Shown here: piece by piece, positions 42,350-51,726 of the stretch
How the letters are laid out: every line of letters begins with the position of its first letter
How positions within the stretch are numbered: position 1 is the stretch's first letter
NCBI RefSeq assembly: GCF_013201035.1
Contig: NZ_CP053707.1
Location: 2,852,001-2,916,000, forward strand
Source: Arthrobacter sp. NEB 688
GTDB lineage: Bacteria > Actinomycetota > Actinomycetes > Actinomycetales > Dermatophilaceae
Length of the DNA stretch: 64,000 nt
Direction of reading: 5' to 3'
Translations under genes and position numbers: made by a program
Notes under the pieces: model-generated
What the model was told of the DNA's origin: nothing
What the model saw: the letters and a program-made list of their open reading frames with translations, nothing else
Database searches by the model: none

Positions 42350-42355
42350 ACGGTA
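42350..42355 (-). promoter_or_regulatory. Leaderless -10 hexamer TACCGT of uvrB
   Basis: Minus-strand TACCGT with 6 bases to the ATG at 42343. Confidence 0.5.
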
Positions 42356-42387
42356 GGCCCCGCCACCGACAGGGGGTGCGGCCGCGT

Positions 42388-42399
42388 CCGTCCGGACGG
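42388..42399. promoter_or_regulatory. Perfect 12-bp palindrome between uvrB and the ROK gene
   Basis: CCGTCCGGACGG lies 34 bases before the ROK regulator start. It may be an autoregulatory operator, but short GC palindromes are common at this base composition. Confidence 0.25.
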
Positions 42400-42433
42400 G
42401 ATCCGCGCCCCTCCGCGGCGCCCACGTGCGACG

Positions 42434-43744
42434 ATGACCGGCGTGCCCGCGCCACCGACCGTCCGCCGGGGCTCCAACCTGCCCCGCGTCGGGGGCTACA
42501 ACCAGGTCGTCGTGCTCGAGGCGATCCGCCACCACCCCGACGGCCTGAGCCGGGTCGAGCTGGCCGAGGCCACGGGCCTCTCCCCCCAGGCCGTCTCGAA
42601 CATCTGCCGCCGCCTGCTCGACGACGACCTCGTCGTCGAGGCCGGCCGCCGCGCCCAGGGGCCGGGCAAGCCGCGCACGCTGCTGCGCCTCAAGCCCTCG
42701 GGTCGCTACGCCGTCGGCGTGCACCTCGACCCCGCGGTCGTCAGCCACGTCCTGCTCGACCTCACCGGCCGCGCGGTCGCCCGCACGGCCCGGGCGCTGC
42801 GCCCCGGCGCCGACCCCGACGAGGTGCTCCGCGACGTCGTCGAGGACGTCGACCGCCTCGTCGCCGGGTCCGGCATCGACCCGGGCCGGCTCGTCGGCGT
42901 AGGGGTCGCCGCGCCGGGCCCGATCGACCGGGCCGCGGGCACCCTCGTGCGCCCCCCGAACCTGCCCGGCTGGGAACGGGTCGCGGTGCGCGACAGCCTC
43001 GCCGACGCGACCGGGCTGCCCGTGCTCCTCGACAAGGACGTCGTCGCCGCCGCCGTCGGCGAGGTCTGGGCCGGCGGCCTGGGCCCCGGCGCGACGGCCG
43101 TCTTCCTCTACCTCGGCACCGGTGTCGGCGCCGGCCTCGTCGTCGGCGGCGAGGTGCTGCGCGGCGCCTCCGGCAACGCCGGGGAGGTCGGCCACCTCGG
43201 CACCGGGGCCTCGGGCCCGTCGTGCTGGTGCGGCCTCGGCGGCTGCCTCGGCGAGGTCTGCGCCCCGGCCCAGGTCGTCCGCCGCGCGGTGCGCGAGGGC
43301 ATCGGTGACTGGGACCTCGACCCCGCCGCGCTCGACCCCGCGACCGACCCGGCGCTCGCCCCGCCGGCCGGCGACCCGCTCCACCCCGGCACCTCGGTCC
43401 TCGTCGCCTTCGACGCCTTCTGCGACCTCGCCGACGCCGGCGACCCGCGGGCGGTCGCGCTCCTCGAGGACTGGGCACGCCACGTCGCGAAGGCGGTCAC
43501 CGACCTCGTCGACGTTCTCGACGCCGACCAGGTCGTCTTCGGCGGCCCGCTGTGGGCCCGGCTCGCCCCGACCTTCCTCACCCACGTCCCGGCGCTGGTG
43601 CGCGGCCGGGCCGTCGGCGCGGCCATCCACCCGGTCGCGGTGCGGGGCACCGTGCTCGGCCCCGACGTCGCTGCGGTCGGCGCCGCCAGCACGGTGCTCG
43701 ACCACGCGTTCAGCGCCCGGTCCTCGGCCCTCCTCGTCGACTGA
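42434..43744 (+). CDS. ROK-family transcriptional regulator
   Basis: A 436-residue NagC/XylR-type regulator. An N-terminal winged helix-turn-helix (about 22-75; [25 protein letters not shown]) precedes a ROK sugar-binding domain. The zinc motif [13 protein letters not shown] (about 264) and GTGVGAG are present. The kinase site, usually NDANAA, reads KDVVAA, which suggests a sensor rather than an active kinase. It probably controls the adjacent sugar transporter and mannosidase operon by binding the AT-rich promoter at 43805-43835. The start may be the ATG at 42434 or a GTG 9 bases later. Confidence 0.9.
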   Translation: MTGVPAPPTVRRGSNLPRVGGYNQVVVLEAIRHHPDGLSRVELAEATGLSPQAVSNICRRLLDDDLVVEAGRRAQGPGKPRTLLRLKPSGRYAVGVHLDPAVVSHVLLDLTGRAVARTARALRPGADPDEVLRDVVEDVDRLVAGSGIDPGRLVGVGVAAPGPIDRAAGTLVRPPNLPGWERVAVRDSLADATGLPVLLDKDVVAAAVGEVWAGGLGPGATAVFLYLGTGVGAGLVVGGEVLRGASGNAGEVGHLGTGASGPSCWCGLGGCLGEVCAPAQVVRRAVREGIGDWDLDPAALDPATDPALAPPAGDPLHPGTSVLVAFDAFCDLADAGDPRAVALLEDWARHVAKAVTDLVDVLDADQVVFGGPLWARLAPTFLTHVPALVRGRAVGAAIHPVAVRGTVLGPDVAAVGAASTVLDHAFSARSSALLVD

Positions 43745-43804
43745 CCCGGCCGTCGGCCGCCGTCCACCTGTCGAGACGACGTGTCCACGGACCCCGCCTC
43801 CCCC

Positions 43805-43835
43805 TTGACGGCAGTTAGTCCATTTGATGTATAAA
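43805..43835 (+). promoter_or_regulatory. Promoter and likely operator of the sugar ABC/mannosidase operon
   Basis: TTGACG (43805-43810) with a 17-base spacer to TGTATA (43828-43833), or 19 bases to TATAAA. The segment 43814-43836 is an imperfect dyad (GTT...CAT...ATG...AAC) and strongly AT-rich for this genome. It is a good candidate for the ROK operator. Confidence 0.6.
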
Positions 43836-43884
43836 CCTCGCAAGGCGGGTCAACGGTGACCCGCGAACGCGAAGGGACCCCCCG

Positions 43885-45243
43885 ATGCAGCGCACCCGTC
43901 CTGCGGCCCTCGGTGCCGTCGCCCTCTCCCTCGGGATCGTCCTCGCCGGTTGCGGCTCGGGCTCCTCCTCCGGGTCGGGCGACACGAACACCATCACGGT
44001 CGCCTACCAGCGCACGGCGCAGTTCACCCAGCTGGACTCCGTGCTCAAGAAGGCCGCCTCCGAGTACGAGGCCGCCAACCCCGGCAAGAAGGTCAAGCTG
44101 ACCGCGATCGAGGCCGAGCAGGACCAGTACTTCACCAAGCTCGCCCTGATGAACCGCTCCCCCTCCACGGCCCCCGACGTCATCTACGAGGACAGCTTCC
44201 AGGTCCGCTCCGACGCCGCCGCCGGCTACCTCGCCCCGATCGACGAGCAGCTCGCCGGGTGGTCGGACTGGAGCCAGTTCGACGACGTGGCCAAGCAGGC
44301 CGGCCTCGGCGACGACAAGAAGACCTACGGCGTCTCGATGGGCACCGACACCCGCGCGCTGTTCTACAACAAGGACATCTTCGCCAAGGCCGGCCTCCCG
44401 ACGGACTGGAAGCCGAAGACCTGGGACGACGTCCTCAGCGCAGCCCGCACCATCAAGCAGAAGGCCCCGGGCGTCACCCCGATCAACGTCTACGCCGGCA
44501 AGGCCGCGGGCGAGGCCACGTCGATGCAGGGCTTCGAGATGCTGCTCTACGGCACCGACAGCACCCTCTACGACGACTCCACGCAGAAGTGGGTCACCGG
44601 CTCCCCCGGCTTCAAGGACAGCCTGTCCTTCTACCAGACCATCTTCGGCGAGAAGCTCGCCCCGGCGCTCGACGTCGCGCTCGACGCCACCGTCGGCTCC
44701 CGCGTCGCGACCGAGATGCTGCCCAGGGGCGAGCTCGCCATCGCGCTCGACGGCTCGTGGCTGCCCGGTCAGTGGATCGAGGGCGACAACGCCTGGAAGG
44801 GCTGGGAGGACACCATCGGGTTCGCCCCGATGCCGACCCAGAACGGCCAGGCCCCCGGGTCGGTCTCGATGTCGGGTGGGTGGCTGCTGTCGGTCGGCGC
44901 CAACGCCAAGGACAAGAACGCCGCGTTCGACTTCATCAAGGTCGCGCTCAACCGCGATAACTCGCTGAAGTACGACACCGAGAACAGCCAGATCGCGGTC
45001 CGCAAGGACGTCGCCTCCGACGAGAAGTACCTCTCGTACAACCCGTCGTTCGAGTTCTTCTCCTCGCTCGTCCCGACGACGCACTTCCGGCCGGCGACGC
45101 CCGACTACTCGCAGATCTCCGGCAACATCCAGGTCGCGGCGGAGTCCGTGGCGACCGGGTCCTCGACGCCGGACGAGGCGGCGAAGGCCTACGACGAGGG
45201 GCTGGTCGGCATCGTCGGCCAGGACAAGGTCCAGGGCGGCTGA
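43885..45243 (+). CDS. Extracellular sugar-binding lipoprotein of an ABC transporter
   Basis: Family 1 solute-binding protein of 452 residues with a signal peptide and lipobox LAGC (C23), a Gly/Ser linker, then the binding fold (ITVAYQRTAQF, YGVSMGTDTRALFYNKDIFAKAGLP). Such proteins bind mono- or oligosaccharides; linkage with a GH38 enzyme suggests alpha-mannosides or N-glycan fragments, which is inference. It is first in the operon with two permeases and alpha-mannosidase. Confidence 0.9.
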   Translation: MQRTRPAALGAVALSLGIVLAGCGSGSSSGSGDTNTITVAYQRTAQFTQLDSVLKKAASEYEAANPGKKVKLTAIEAEQDQYFTKLALMNRSPSTAPDVIYEDSFQVRSDAAAGYLAPIDEQLAGWSDWSQFDDVAKQAGLGDDKKTYGVSMGTDTRALFYNKDIFAKAGLPTDWKPKTWDDVLSAARTIKQKAPGVTPINVYAGKAAGEATSMQGFEMLLYGTDSTLYDDSTQKWVTGSPGFKDSLSFYQTIFGEKLAPALDVALDATVGSRVATEMLPRGELAIALDGSWLPGQWIEGDNAWKGWEDTIGFAPMPTQNGQAPGSVSMSGGWLLSVGANAKDKNAAFDFIKVALNRDNSLKYDTENSQIAVRKDVASDEKYLSYNPSFEFFSSLVPTTHFRPATPDYSQISGNIQVAAESVATGSSTPDEAAKAYDEGLVGIVGQDKVQGG

Positions 45244-45244
45244 G

Positions 45245-46186
45245 GTGAGCACCGCCCTCGCTCCCGCCCCGAGCCGCCGCCCCCGCGGCGGCCCGGGGCG
45301 GGGTGCCTCCACCGGTGGGCGGCGCACCCTCCTGCGCCTGCTGCCCCTCACCCCGGGCGTCGTCCTCATGGGGATCTTCCTCGTGGGCCCGATCGGCTAC
45401 GCCCTGTACGGCTCCCTGACCAACGCGGCCCTCTCGGGCTACCGCGCCGTCGCCCCCGAGTTCGTCGGGTTCGACAACTACACCCAGCTCTTCACGAGCA
45501 GCCAGTTCTGGGAGTCGGTCTGGCTCACCCTCGTCTTCGTCGTCGGGTCCGCGCTCATCGGCCAGAACGTCCTCGGGATGGCCCTCGCGCTCCTCGTGCG
45601 CAACGGCCCGAAGCGCCTGGGCCCGGTCGTCAGCTCGCTCGTCGTCACGGCGTGGGTGCTCCCCGAGATCGTCGCGGCCTTCACCCTCTACGCCTTCTTC
45701 GCGACCGACGGCACGCTCAACGAGATGCTCGGCTGGGTCGGCCTCGACGGCCCCACCTGGCTCATCACCGTCCCGCTGCTCACCGTCGTCCTCGCCAACG
45801 TCTGGCGCGGCACGGCCTTCTCGATGATGGTCTACTCGGCCGCGCTCGCCGAGGTCCCCCCGGACCTCACCGAGGCCGCCGAGATCGACGGCGCCGGCTG
45901 GTGGCAGCGCTTCATCCGCATCACGCTGCCGATGGTCCGCCGGGCCATCGCGACGAACATGATGCTCACGACGCTGCAGACCCTCGGCGTCTTCACCCTC
46001 ATCTGGGTGATGACCGGCGGCGGCCCCGGGACCCAGAGCTCGACGCTGCCCATCCTCGCCTTCCAGCAGGCGTTCAAGTTCGCGCAGGTCGGCTACGGCA
46101 CGGCCATCGCGACCGTCACGCTCCTCGTCGGCGCGCTCTTCGCCGTCGTCTACGTGAAGGTCCTCAAGCCGGAGGTCGACTCATGA
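45245..46186 (+). CDS. Carbohydrate ABC transporter permease (MalF/LacF type)
   Basis: A 313-residue permease with six core membrane helices and a basic cytoplasmic N-terminus (Arg/Pro/Gly-rich, about 1-30). The EAA loop is EAAEIDGAGWWQRFIRITLP (about residue 212). The GTG lies 1 base after the binding-protein stop, and its own stop overlaps the next ATG. Confidence 0.9.
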   Translation: MSTALAPAPSRRPRGGPGRGASTGGRRTLLRLLPLTPGVVLMGIFLVGPIGYALYGSLTNAALSGYRAVAPEFVGFDNYTQLFTSSQFWESVWLTLVFVVGSALIGQNVLGMALALLVRNGPKRLGPVVSSLVVTAWVLPEIVAAFTLYAFFATDGTLNEMLGWVGLDGPTWLITVPLLTVVLANVWRGTAFSMMVYSAALAEVPPDLTEAAEIDGAGWWQRFIRITLPMVRRAIATNMMLTTLQTLGVFTLIWVMTGGGPGTQSSTLPILAFQQAFKFAQVGYGTAIATVTLLVGALFAVVYVKVLKPEVDS

Positions 46187-47106
46187 CGACACCCACGACG
46201 ACCCCGACGCCCAGCGCGGCGCTCCCGGTCCCGCCCACGGCGACGCGTCCCCCGCGGCGCCCCCGCCTCAGCCCCGCCGCACCGGCCCGCACCAAGGGCC
46301 CGCGCCTGGCCGCCGGCCTCGCCCTCGTGCTCGTCGGCCTCGCGTTCCTCGTGCCGCTGGCCTGGATCCTGCTCTCCTCGGTCAACCCCGCGGCGACCGT
46401 GTCGACGTCGTGGCCGGGCGAGCCGACGCTGGAGAACTACCGGGAGGTCCTCACCCCCGAGCTGACCTTCCGCCCGCTCCTCAACTCGCTCGTCGTCTCG
46501 GGCGCCACGGCGGTCATCGTCGTCGTCGTCGCGACGCTCTCGGCCTACCCGCTCTCCCGCTACAGGATGCGGTTCAACCGGGCCTTCCTCCACACGATCC
46601 TCTTCGGCAGCTGCCTGCCGATCACGGCGGTCATGGTCCCGGTCTACGCGCTCTTCGTCACGCTCGGGCTGCTCGACTCGGTGCCCGGCACGGTCCTCTT
46701 CCTCTCCGCGACGGCGCTGCCCATGGCCGTCTGGATGACGAAGAACTTCATGGACTCCGTGCCGGTGTCGCTCGAGGAGGCGGCCTGGGTCGACGGCGCC
46801 AGCTCGATGCAGGCGCTGTGGCGGGTCGTCGTCCCCCTCATGCGGCCGGGCATGGCCGTCGTCTTCATCTTCGTCTTCACGCAGGCGTGGGGGAACTTCT
46901 TCGTCCCGTTCGTGCTGCTGCTCGACCCCGCGAAACAGCCTGCGGCGGTGTCGATCTACACGTTCTTCGGCACCAACGGAGCGGTGGCCTACGGGCAGCT
47001 CGCCGCGTTCTCCGTCCTGTACTCCCTGCCCGTGCTCGTCCTGTACCTCGTCGTCCAACGCCTCGGAGGCGGCTCGTTCGCCCTCGCCGGCTCCGTCAAG
47101 GGTTGA
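46183..47106 (+). CDS. Carbohydrate ABC transporter permease (MalG/LacG type)
   Basis: A 307-residue permease with about six helices and a Thr/Pro-rich N-terminal tail (about 1-40). The EAA loop is EEAAWVDGASSMQALWRVVVP (about residue 198). The ATG at 46183 overlaps the upstream stop. The operon has no ATPase gene, so it must use an ATPase encoded elsewhere. Confidence 0.9.
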   Translation: MTTPTTTPTPSAALPVPPTATRPPRRPRLSPAAPARTKGPRLAAGLALVLVGLAFLVPLAWILLSSVNPAATVSTSWPGEPTLENYREVLTPELTFRPLLNSLVVSGATAVIVVVVATLSAYPLSRYRMRFNRAFLHTILFGSCLPITAVMVPVYALFVTLGLLDSVPGTVLFLSATALPMAVWMTKNFMDSVPVSLEEAAWVDGASSMQALWRVVVPLMRPGMAVVFIFVFTQAWGNFFVPFVLLLDPAKQPAAVSIYTFFGTNGAVAYGQLAAFSVLYSLPVLVLYLVVQRLGGGSFALAGSVKG

Positions 47107-47121
47107 GAGGAAACACCACCC

Positions 47122-50100
47122 GTGCACGCCAACAGCCACCTCGTCGAGCTGCGCGTCGACCGCTTCGTGCGGGAGCGCCTCGTCCCCGGTCTCCATCGCC
47201 GCCGCACCCCCCTCACCGTCGAGTGGTGGGAGGCCCCCGGCGAGCCCGTCCCCTTCGCCGAGGCCACCGCCTCCGCGTTCGAGCCCGTCTCCCCCGGCAC
47301 CCGCTGGGGCCGCCCGTGGGGCACGACGTGGTTCCGCGCCACCGGGACGGTCCCCGAGGGCTGGGGCGGTGACGGCACCCGCGTCGAGGTCGTCGCCGAC
47401 CTCGGCTACTCCGAGGACCACCCCGGCTTCCAGGCCGAGGCCACCGCCTACCGGCCCGACGGCACCGTCATCAAGGGCCTGCACCCGCGCAACCGGTACG
47501 TGCCGCTCGCCGCGGCGTCCGCGGACGGCCGCTCCGTCGAGGTGGTCCTCGAGGCCTCCTCCAACCCGGACGTCGCGGGCGCCGGTGCGTTCACCTTCGA
47601 GCCGACGCCGCTGGGCGACCTCGCCACCGCCGGGCGGGAGCCGCGCTACCGCTACGACGGGGTCGACCTCGCCGAGGTCGACGTCGAGGTCTGGGAGCTG
47701 CTCCAGGACGTCACCGCCCTGCGCGGCCTCGTCGCCGAGCTCCCCGCCGGCAGCCGTCGGGCCGGGGCGCTCAAGGCGCTCGAGGACGCCGTCGACGCCG
47801 TCGACCCCGACGACGTCGTGGGGACCGCCGCGGCCGGCCGGGCCGCGCTGCGACCGGCGCTCGACGCCGGGGCGGACGCCAGCGCGCACCGCGTCGTCGC
47901 CGTCGGCCACGCGCACATCGACTCGGCGTGGCTCTGGCCGACGCGCGAGACCGCGCGCAAGTGCGCACGCACCTTCTCCAACGTGCTCGCGCTCATGGAC
48001 GAGGACCCGGACCTCGTCTTCGCGTGCTCCTCGGCCCAGCAGTACGCCTGGGTGCGCGACAGCCAGCCCGAGCTCTTCGAGCGGATCAAGGAGCGCGTGC
48101 GCGAGGGCCGGTTCGTGCCGGTGGGCGGCATGTGGGTCGAGTCCGACACCAACATGCCCGGCGGCGAGGCCCTGGCCCGCCAGTTCGTCGCGGGCAAGCG
48201 GTTCTTCCTCGAGGAGCTCGGGGTCGAGCCGGAGGACGTCTGGCTCCCGGACTCCTTCGGGTACACCGCGGCGATGCCGCAGATCGCCCTCGCGGCCGGC
48301 GCCCGCTGGTTCCTCACGCAGAAGCCGTCGTGGAACGAGACCAACCGGATGCCGCACCACACCTTCTGGTGGGAGGGCATCGACGGGTCGCGGGTCTTCA
48401 CCCACTTCCCGCCGGCCGACACCTACAACTCGGACGTCTCGGCGGCCGACCTCGCCCGCGCCGAGCGCAACTTCTCGGAGAAGGGCCGCACCGACCTCTC
48501 CCTGCTGCCCTTCGGCTACGGCGACGGCGGCGGCGGCCCCACCCGCGAGATGCTCGCGGCCGCCGCGCGGACCCACGACCTCGAGGGGTCGCCGCGCGTC
48601 GAGCTCGGCGACCCGCACGACTTCTTCCGCCGGGCCGAGGCGGCCTACCCCGACGCGCCGGTCTGGAGCGGCGAGATGTACCTCGAGTTCCACCGCGGGA
48701 CCTACACCTCGCAGGCCCGCACCAAGCGCGGCAACCGGCGCAGCGAGCACCTCCTGCGCGAGGCCGAGCTGTGGGCGACGACGGCCGCGGTCACCACCGG
48801 CGCGGAGTACCCCTACGACGCGCTCGAGCAGGCGTGGCACACCGTCCTGCTCCAGCAGTTCCACGACATCCTCCCGGGCTCGTCGATCGCCTGGGTGCAC
48901 CGTGAGGCCGAGGCGCACTACGAGCGCGTCGCCGGCGAGCTCGAGACGGTGGTCGAGGACGCCCTGGCCTCTCTCGCGGGCGAGGGCGACCGCGAGGTCG
49001 TGTTCAACGCGGCGCCGCACGACCGCGACGGGGTCACCGCCCTCGGCGCGGCGGTCCTCGACGGCTCGGGACCGGAGACCCCGGTCCGGGTCGAGGACTC
49101 CCCCGACCCCGACACCGGTGGCTGGGTCGTCGACAACGGCCTCGTCCGCCTCGTCGTCGACCGCGACGGGCTGCTCGCCTCGGTGCGCGACCTCGCCGCC
49201 GGCGGGCGCGAGGTCCTCGCGCCGGGCAGCCGCGGGGCCCTGCTCCAGCTGCACCGCGACACCCCGACCCAGTGGGACGCGTGGGACGTCGACGAGCACT
49301 ACCGCCGGCACACGACCGACCTCGTCGACGCCGAGCTCGTCGAGCTCGTCGAGAAGGGGCCGGAGCGGGTCGCCGTCCGGGTGGTGCGGACCTTCGGCTC
49401 CTCGCGGGTCGAGCAGGTGCTCGCGCTGCGGGCGGGCAGCCGGGTCGTCGACGTCGAGCTCGACGTCGACTGGCACGAGCGGCAGAAGCTGCTCAAGCTC
49501 GCCTTCCCGCTCGACGTCCACGCCGACCGCGCGGCCTCCGAGATCCAGTTCGGCCACGTCCTGCGCCCGACCCACACGAACACCTCGTGGGACGCGGCCC
49601 GCTTCGAGACCTGCGCCCACCGCTGGGTGCACGTCGGCGAGCCGGGCTACGGCGTCGCGGTCGTCAACGACTCGACGTACGGCCACGACGTCGGCCGCAC
49701 CTCGCGCGGCGACGCCGAGGCCACCCCCGGGACGACGACCACGGTGCGGCTCTCGCTCCTGCGGGCGCCGGTGTACCCGGACCCGGAGGCCGACCAGGGC
49801 CGCCACCGGCTGCGCGCCGGGCTCGTCGTCGGGGCCGAGGTCGCCGAGGCCGTCGTCGAGGGCTACCGGGCCAACCTCCCGGTGCGCTCGGTCCGCGGCG
49901 CAGCGGCACCGGCACCGGTCGTGCGGGTCGAGGGCGACCCGGGCGTCGTCGTCGAGGCCGTCAAGCTGGCCGAGGACCGCAGCGGCGACGTCGTCGTGCG
50001 GCTCTACGAGGCCCACGGCGGCCGGGCGCACGCCCGCCTCGTCGCCGGCTTCGAGGCGAGCGAGGTCGTCGAGACCGACCTGCTCGAGCGCCCGCTCGAG

Positions 50101-50187
50101 CAGCCGCGCGCGCTGACCGGCAGCGACGGCTCGCTGTCGCTGCGCCCCTTCCAGATCGCGACGCTGCGGCTGCGGCGCGCCCGCTGA
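47122..50187 (+). CDS. Alpha-mannosidase, glycoside hydrolase family 38
   Basis: A 1021-residue retaining alpha-mannosidase, probably cytoplasmic (no signal peptide). Zinc ligands are in GHAHIDSAWLWP (about residues 260-271) and QFHDILPGSS (about 577), with the nucleophile Asp in WLPDSFGY (about 377). An N-terminal domain (about 1-250) and large C-terminal beta domains match the class II enzymes acting on oligosaccharides taken up by the cell. GAGAGGA precedes the GTG. It is last in the ABC transporter operon. Confidence 0.93.
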   Translation: MHANSHLVELRVDRFVRERLVPGLHRRRTPLTVEWWEAPGEPVPFAEATASAFEPVSPGTRWGRPWGTTWFRATGTVPEGWGGDGTRVEVVADLGYSEDHPGFQAEATAYRPDGTVIKGLHPRNRYVPLAAASADGRSVEVVLEASSNPDVAGAGAFTFEPTPLGDLATAGREPRYRYDGVDLAEVDVEVWELLQDVTALRGLVAELPAGSRRAGALKALEDAVDAVDPDDVVGTAAAGRAALRPALDAGADASAHRVVAVGHAHIDSAWLWPTRETARKCARTFSNVLALMDEDPDLVFACSSAQQYAWVRDSQPELFERIKERVREGRFVPVGGMWVESDTNMPGGEALARQFVAGKRFFLEELGVEPEDVWLPDSFGYTAAMPQIALAAGARWFLTQKPSWNETNRMPHHTFWWEGIDGSRVFTHFPPADTYNSDVSAADLARAERNFSEKGRTDLSLLPFGYGDGGGGPTREMLAAAARTHDLEGSPRVELGDPHDFFRRAEAAYPDAPVWSGEMYLEFHRGTYTSQARTKRGNRRSEHLLREAELWATTAAVTTGAEYPYDALEQAWHTVLLQQFHDILPGSSIAWVHREAEAHYERVAGELETVVEDALASLAGEGDREVVFNAAPHDRDGVTALGAAVLDGSGPETPVRVEDSPDPDTGGWVVDNGLVRLVVDRDGLLASVRDLAAGGREVLAPGSRGALLQLHRDTPTQWDAWDVDEHYRRHTTDLVDAELVELVEKGPERVAVRVVRTFGSSRVEQVLALRAGSRVVDVELDVDWHERQKLLKLAFPLDVHADRAASEIQFGHVLRPTHTNTSWDAARFETCAHRWVHVGEPGYGVAVVNDSTYGHDVGRTSRGDAEATPGTTTTVRLSLLRAPVYPDPEADQGRHRLRAGLVVGAEVAEAVVEGYRANLPVRSVRGAAAPAPVVRVEGDPGVVVEAVKLAEDRSGDVVVRLYEAHGGRAHARLVAGFEASEVVETDLLERPLEQPRALTGSDGSLSLRPFQIATLRLRRAR

Positions 50188-50194
50188 CGCGGGC

Positions 50195-50226
50195 GGGCCC
50201 CGGGGAGGCTCAGTCCCCCGGGGTCC
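50195..50226. terminator. Convergent hairpin after the mannosidase gene, enclosing the permease stop
   Basis: An 11-bp stem (one G-U pair) with arms 50195-50205 and 50216-50226. The loop contains the TGA stop of the minus-strand APC permease. It serves both converging genes. Confidence 0.55.
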
Positions 50227-51637
50227 GTCCGGCAGGGGCCGCGTCGCGCGCGGCGGTGCCCTTCGACCCGACGACCCGCTCGACGAGGTAGAGCACCACG
50301 CCGAGCGCGAGCAGCCCGGCGCACCAGAGCAGGGACGTCGGGTCGTCGTAGATGGAGAACGCGAGGATCGCGAGGTTGCCGACGAGGCCGAGGACCAGCA
50401 GCGGGGTGTTCGCGCGGAAGGTCTTCTCGTGCTCGTCCCGCCCGCGCAGGCGCAGGCACGCCACGATGACCAGGGCGTAGATGAACAGGAGGAAGACGAC
50501 CGTCACCAGCGCGAGCCGGTTGACGAGGTCGATGCCCCCGCCCGCCTGGAGGACCACCGTCCCGGTGACGAGCAGGGCCGCCACGACCAGCCCGCTGAAG
50601 AGGAGACCGACCCACGGGCTGCGCCGGCGGGGGTGGATCGTCGCGAACACGCCGGGCACGACGTCCTCGCGCGCCATCCCGTAGAGGATGCGCGGCTGGG
50701 TGACGAGGGTGACGAGCGTCGTGTTGGTGATGGCCACGAGGGCGATGACCGAGAAGACCGTCGCCATGACGTCCGTCGAGAACGGCAGGATGCCCTGCTT
50801 GACGACCTCGAGCAGCGCGGCGTCGGAGTCGGCGAGCCGGTCGACGGGCACGGTGAGCGCGGCGGCCATCGACACGAGCACGTAGACGACACCCGCGACG
50901 ACCATGCCGCCGACGAGCGAGCGCGGGAAGTGCCGGTGGGGGTCGACCGTCTCCTCGGCCACGTTCGCCGTGTTCTCGAAGCCGGTCATCGCGAAGAACG
51001 AGAACGCGATGCCCGCGAGGACCGCGAGGGCCGGGTTGCCGTCGACGTTGACGTCGGCGAGGACGCCGAAGTCGGCGTCGCCCTGGACCACGTGGTAGAT
51101 GCCGATGGCCATGATGATGAGCAGCCCCGCCACCTCGACGAAGGTCATGAGCATGTTCATGACGACCGACTCGGTGATGCCGATGAAGTTGACGACGAGG
51201 AGCACGGCGACGAACACGAGCGAGACGAGCAGCGCCGGGGGGCCGGCACCGTCGAAGAGGGTGGCGAAGTAGGACGCGAACCCGGTGGCCAGCGACCCCG
51301 TCGCGGCGAAGCTCGCCGAGAGGAACGACACCGTCACGAGGAAGGTGAGCACCGGGCTGCCGAACGCCTTCTTGACGTACAGCGAGGCCCCGGCGGCCCG
51401 GGGGTACTTGGTGACGAGCTCGGCGTAGGCCGAGCCGGTGATGGCGGCGACGACGATGCCGAGGCCGAAGGCGATCCAGAAGGCTCCCCCGACAGCGGCC
51501 GCGACGAGCCCGACGAGCACGTAGATGCCCGAGCCGAGGACGTCGCCGAGCGTGTAGAAGAACAGCTGCGTCCCGGTGATGGATCTCTTGAGCCCGCTCG
51601 ACGGCTCGTCGACGGTGGTGGTGTCGGTCGTGGTCAC
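50210..51637 (-). CDS. APC-family amino acid permease
   Basis: A 475-residue secondary transporter with about 12 helices. The helix 1 unwinding motif GDVLGSGIYVLVG (about residues 31-43) and SFFAMTGFENTANVAEET (about 213) in helix 6-7 are APC hallmarks. Substrate cannot be deduced. It is a single gene, convergent with the mannosidase operon and upstream-flanked by coaE in the same orientation 89 bases away. Confidence 0.9.
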   Translation of the reverse strand: MTTTDTTTVDEPSSGLKRSITGTQLFFYTLGDVLGSGIYVLVGLVAAAVGGAFWIAFGLGIVVAAITGSAYAELVTKYPRAAGASLYVKKAFGSPVLTFLVTVSFLSASFAATGSLATGFASYFATLFDGAGPPALLVSLVFVAVLLVVNFIGITESVVMNMLMTFVEVAGLLIIMAIGIYHVVQGDADFGVLADVNVDGNPALAVLAGIAFSFFAMTGFENTANVAEETVDPHRHFPRSLVGGMVVAGVVYVLVSMAAALTVPVDRLADSDAALLEVVKQGILPFSTDVMATVFSVIALVAITNTTLVTLVTQPRILYGMAREDVVPGVFATIHPRRRSPWVGLLFSGLVVAALLVTGTVVLQAGGGIDLVNRLALVTVVFLLFIYALVIVACLRLRGRDEHEKTFRANTPLLVLGLVGNLAILAFSIYDDPTSLLWCAGLLALGVVLYLVERVVGSKGTAARDAAPAGRTPGD

Positions 51638-51726
51638 GAGGTCCCCAGTTCGTCGGACGGTGCTGCGGCCCCCTCGCCGCAGCGCGATCCGACCACCCTG
51701 TCACACGTGGGGACCGGGGTCGCGGG

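Noticed and set aside
42109-42477. Frames covering the uvrB-ROK divergent region
   Set aside because: Composition typical of shadow frames, and they would cover the uvrB start and promoter.
46150-50031. 1293-codon minus-strand frame across permease and mannosidase genes
   Set aside because: No start context or domain; antisense to well-conserved genes. Its length reflects GC-driven lack of stop codons.
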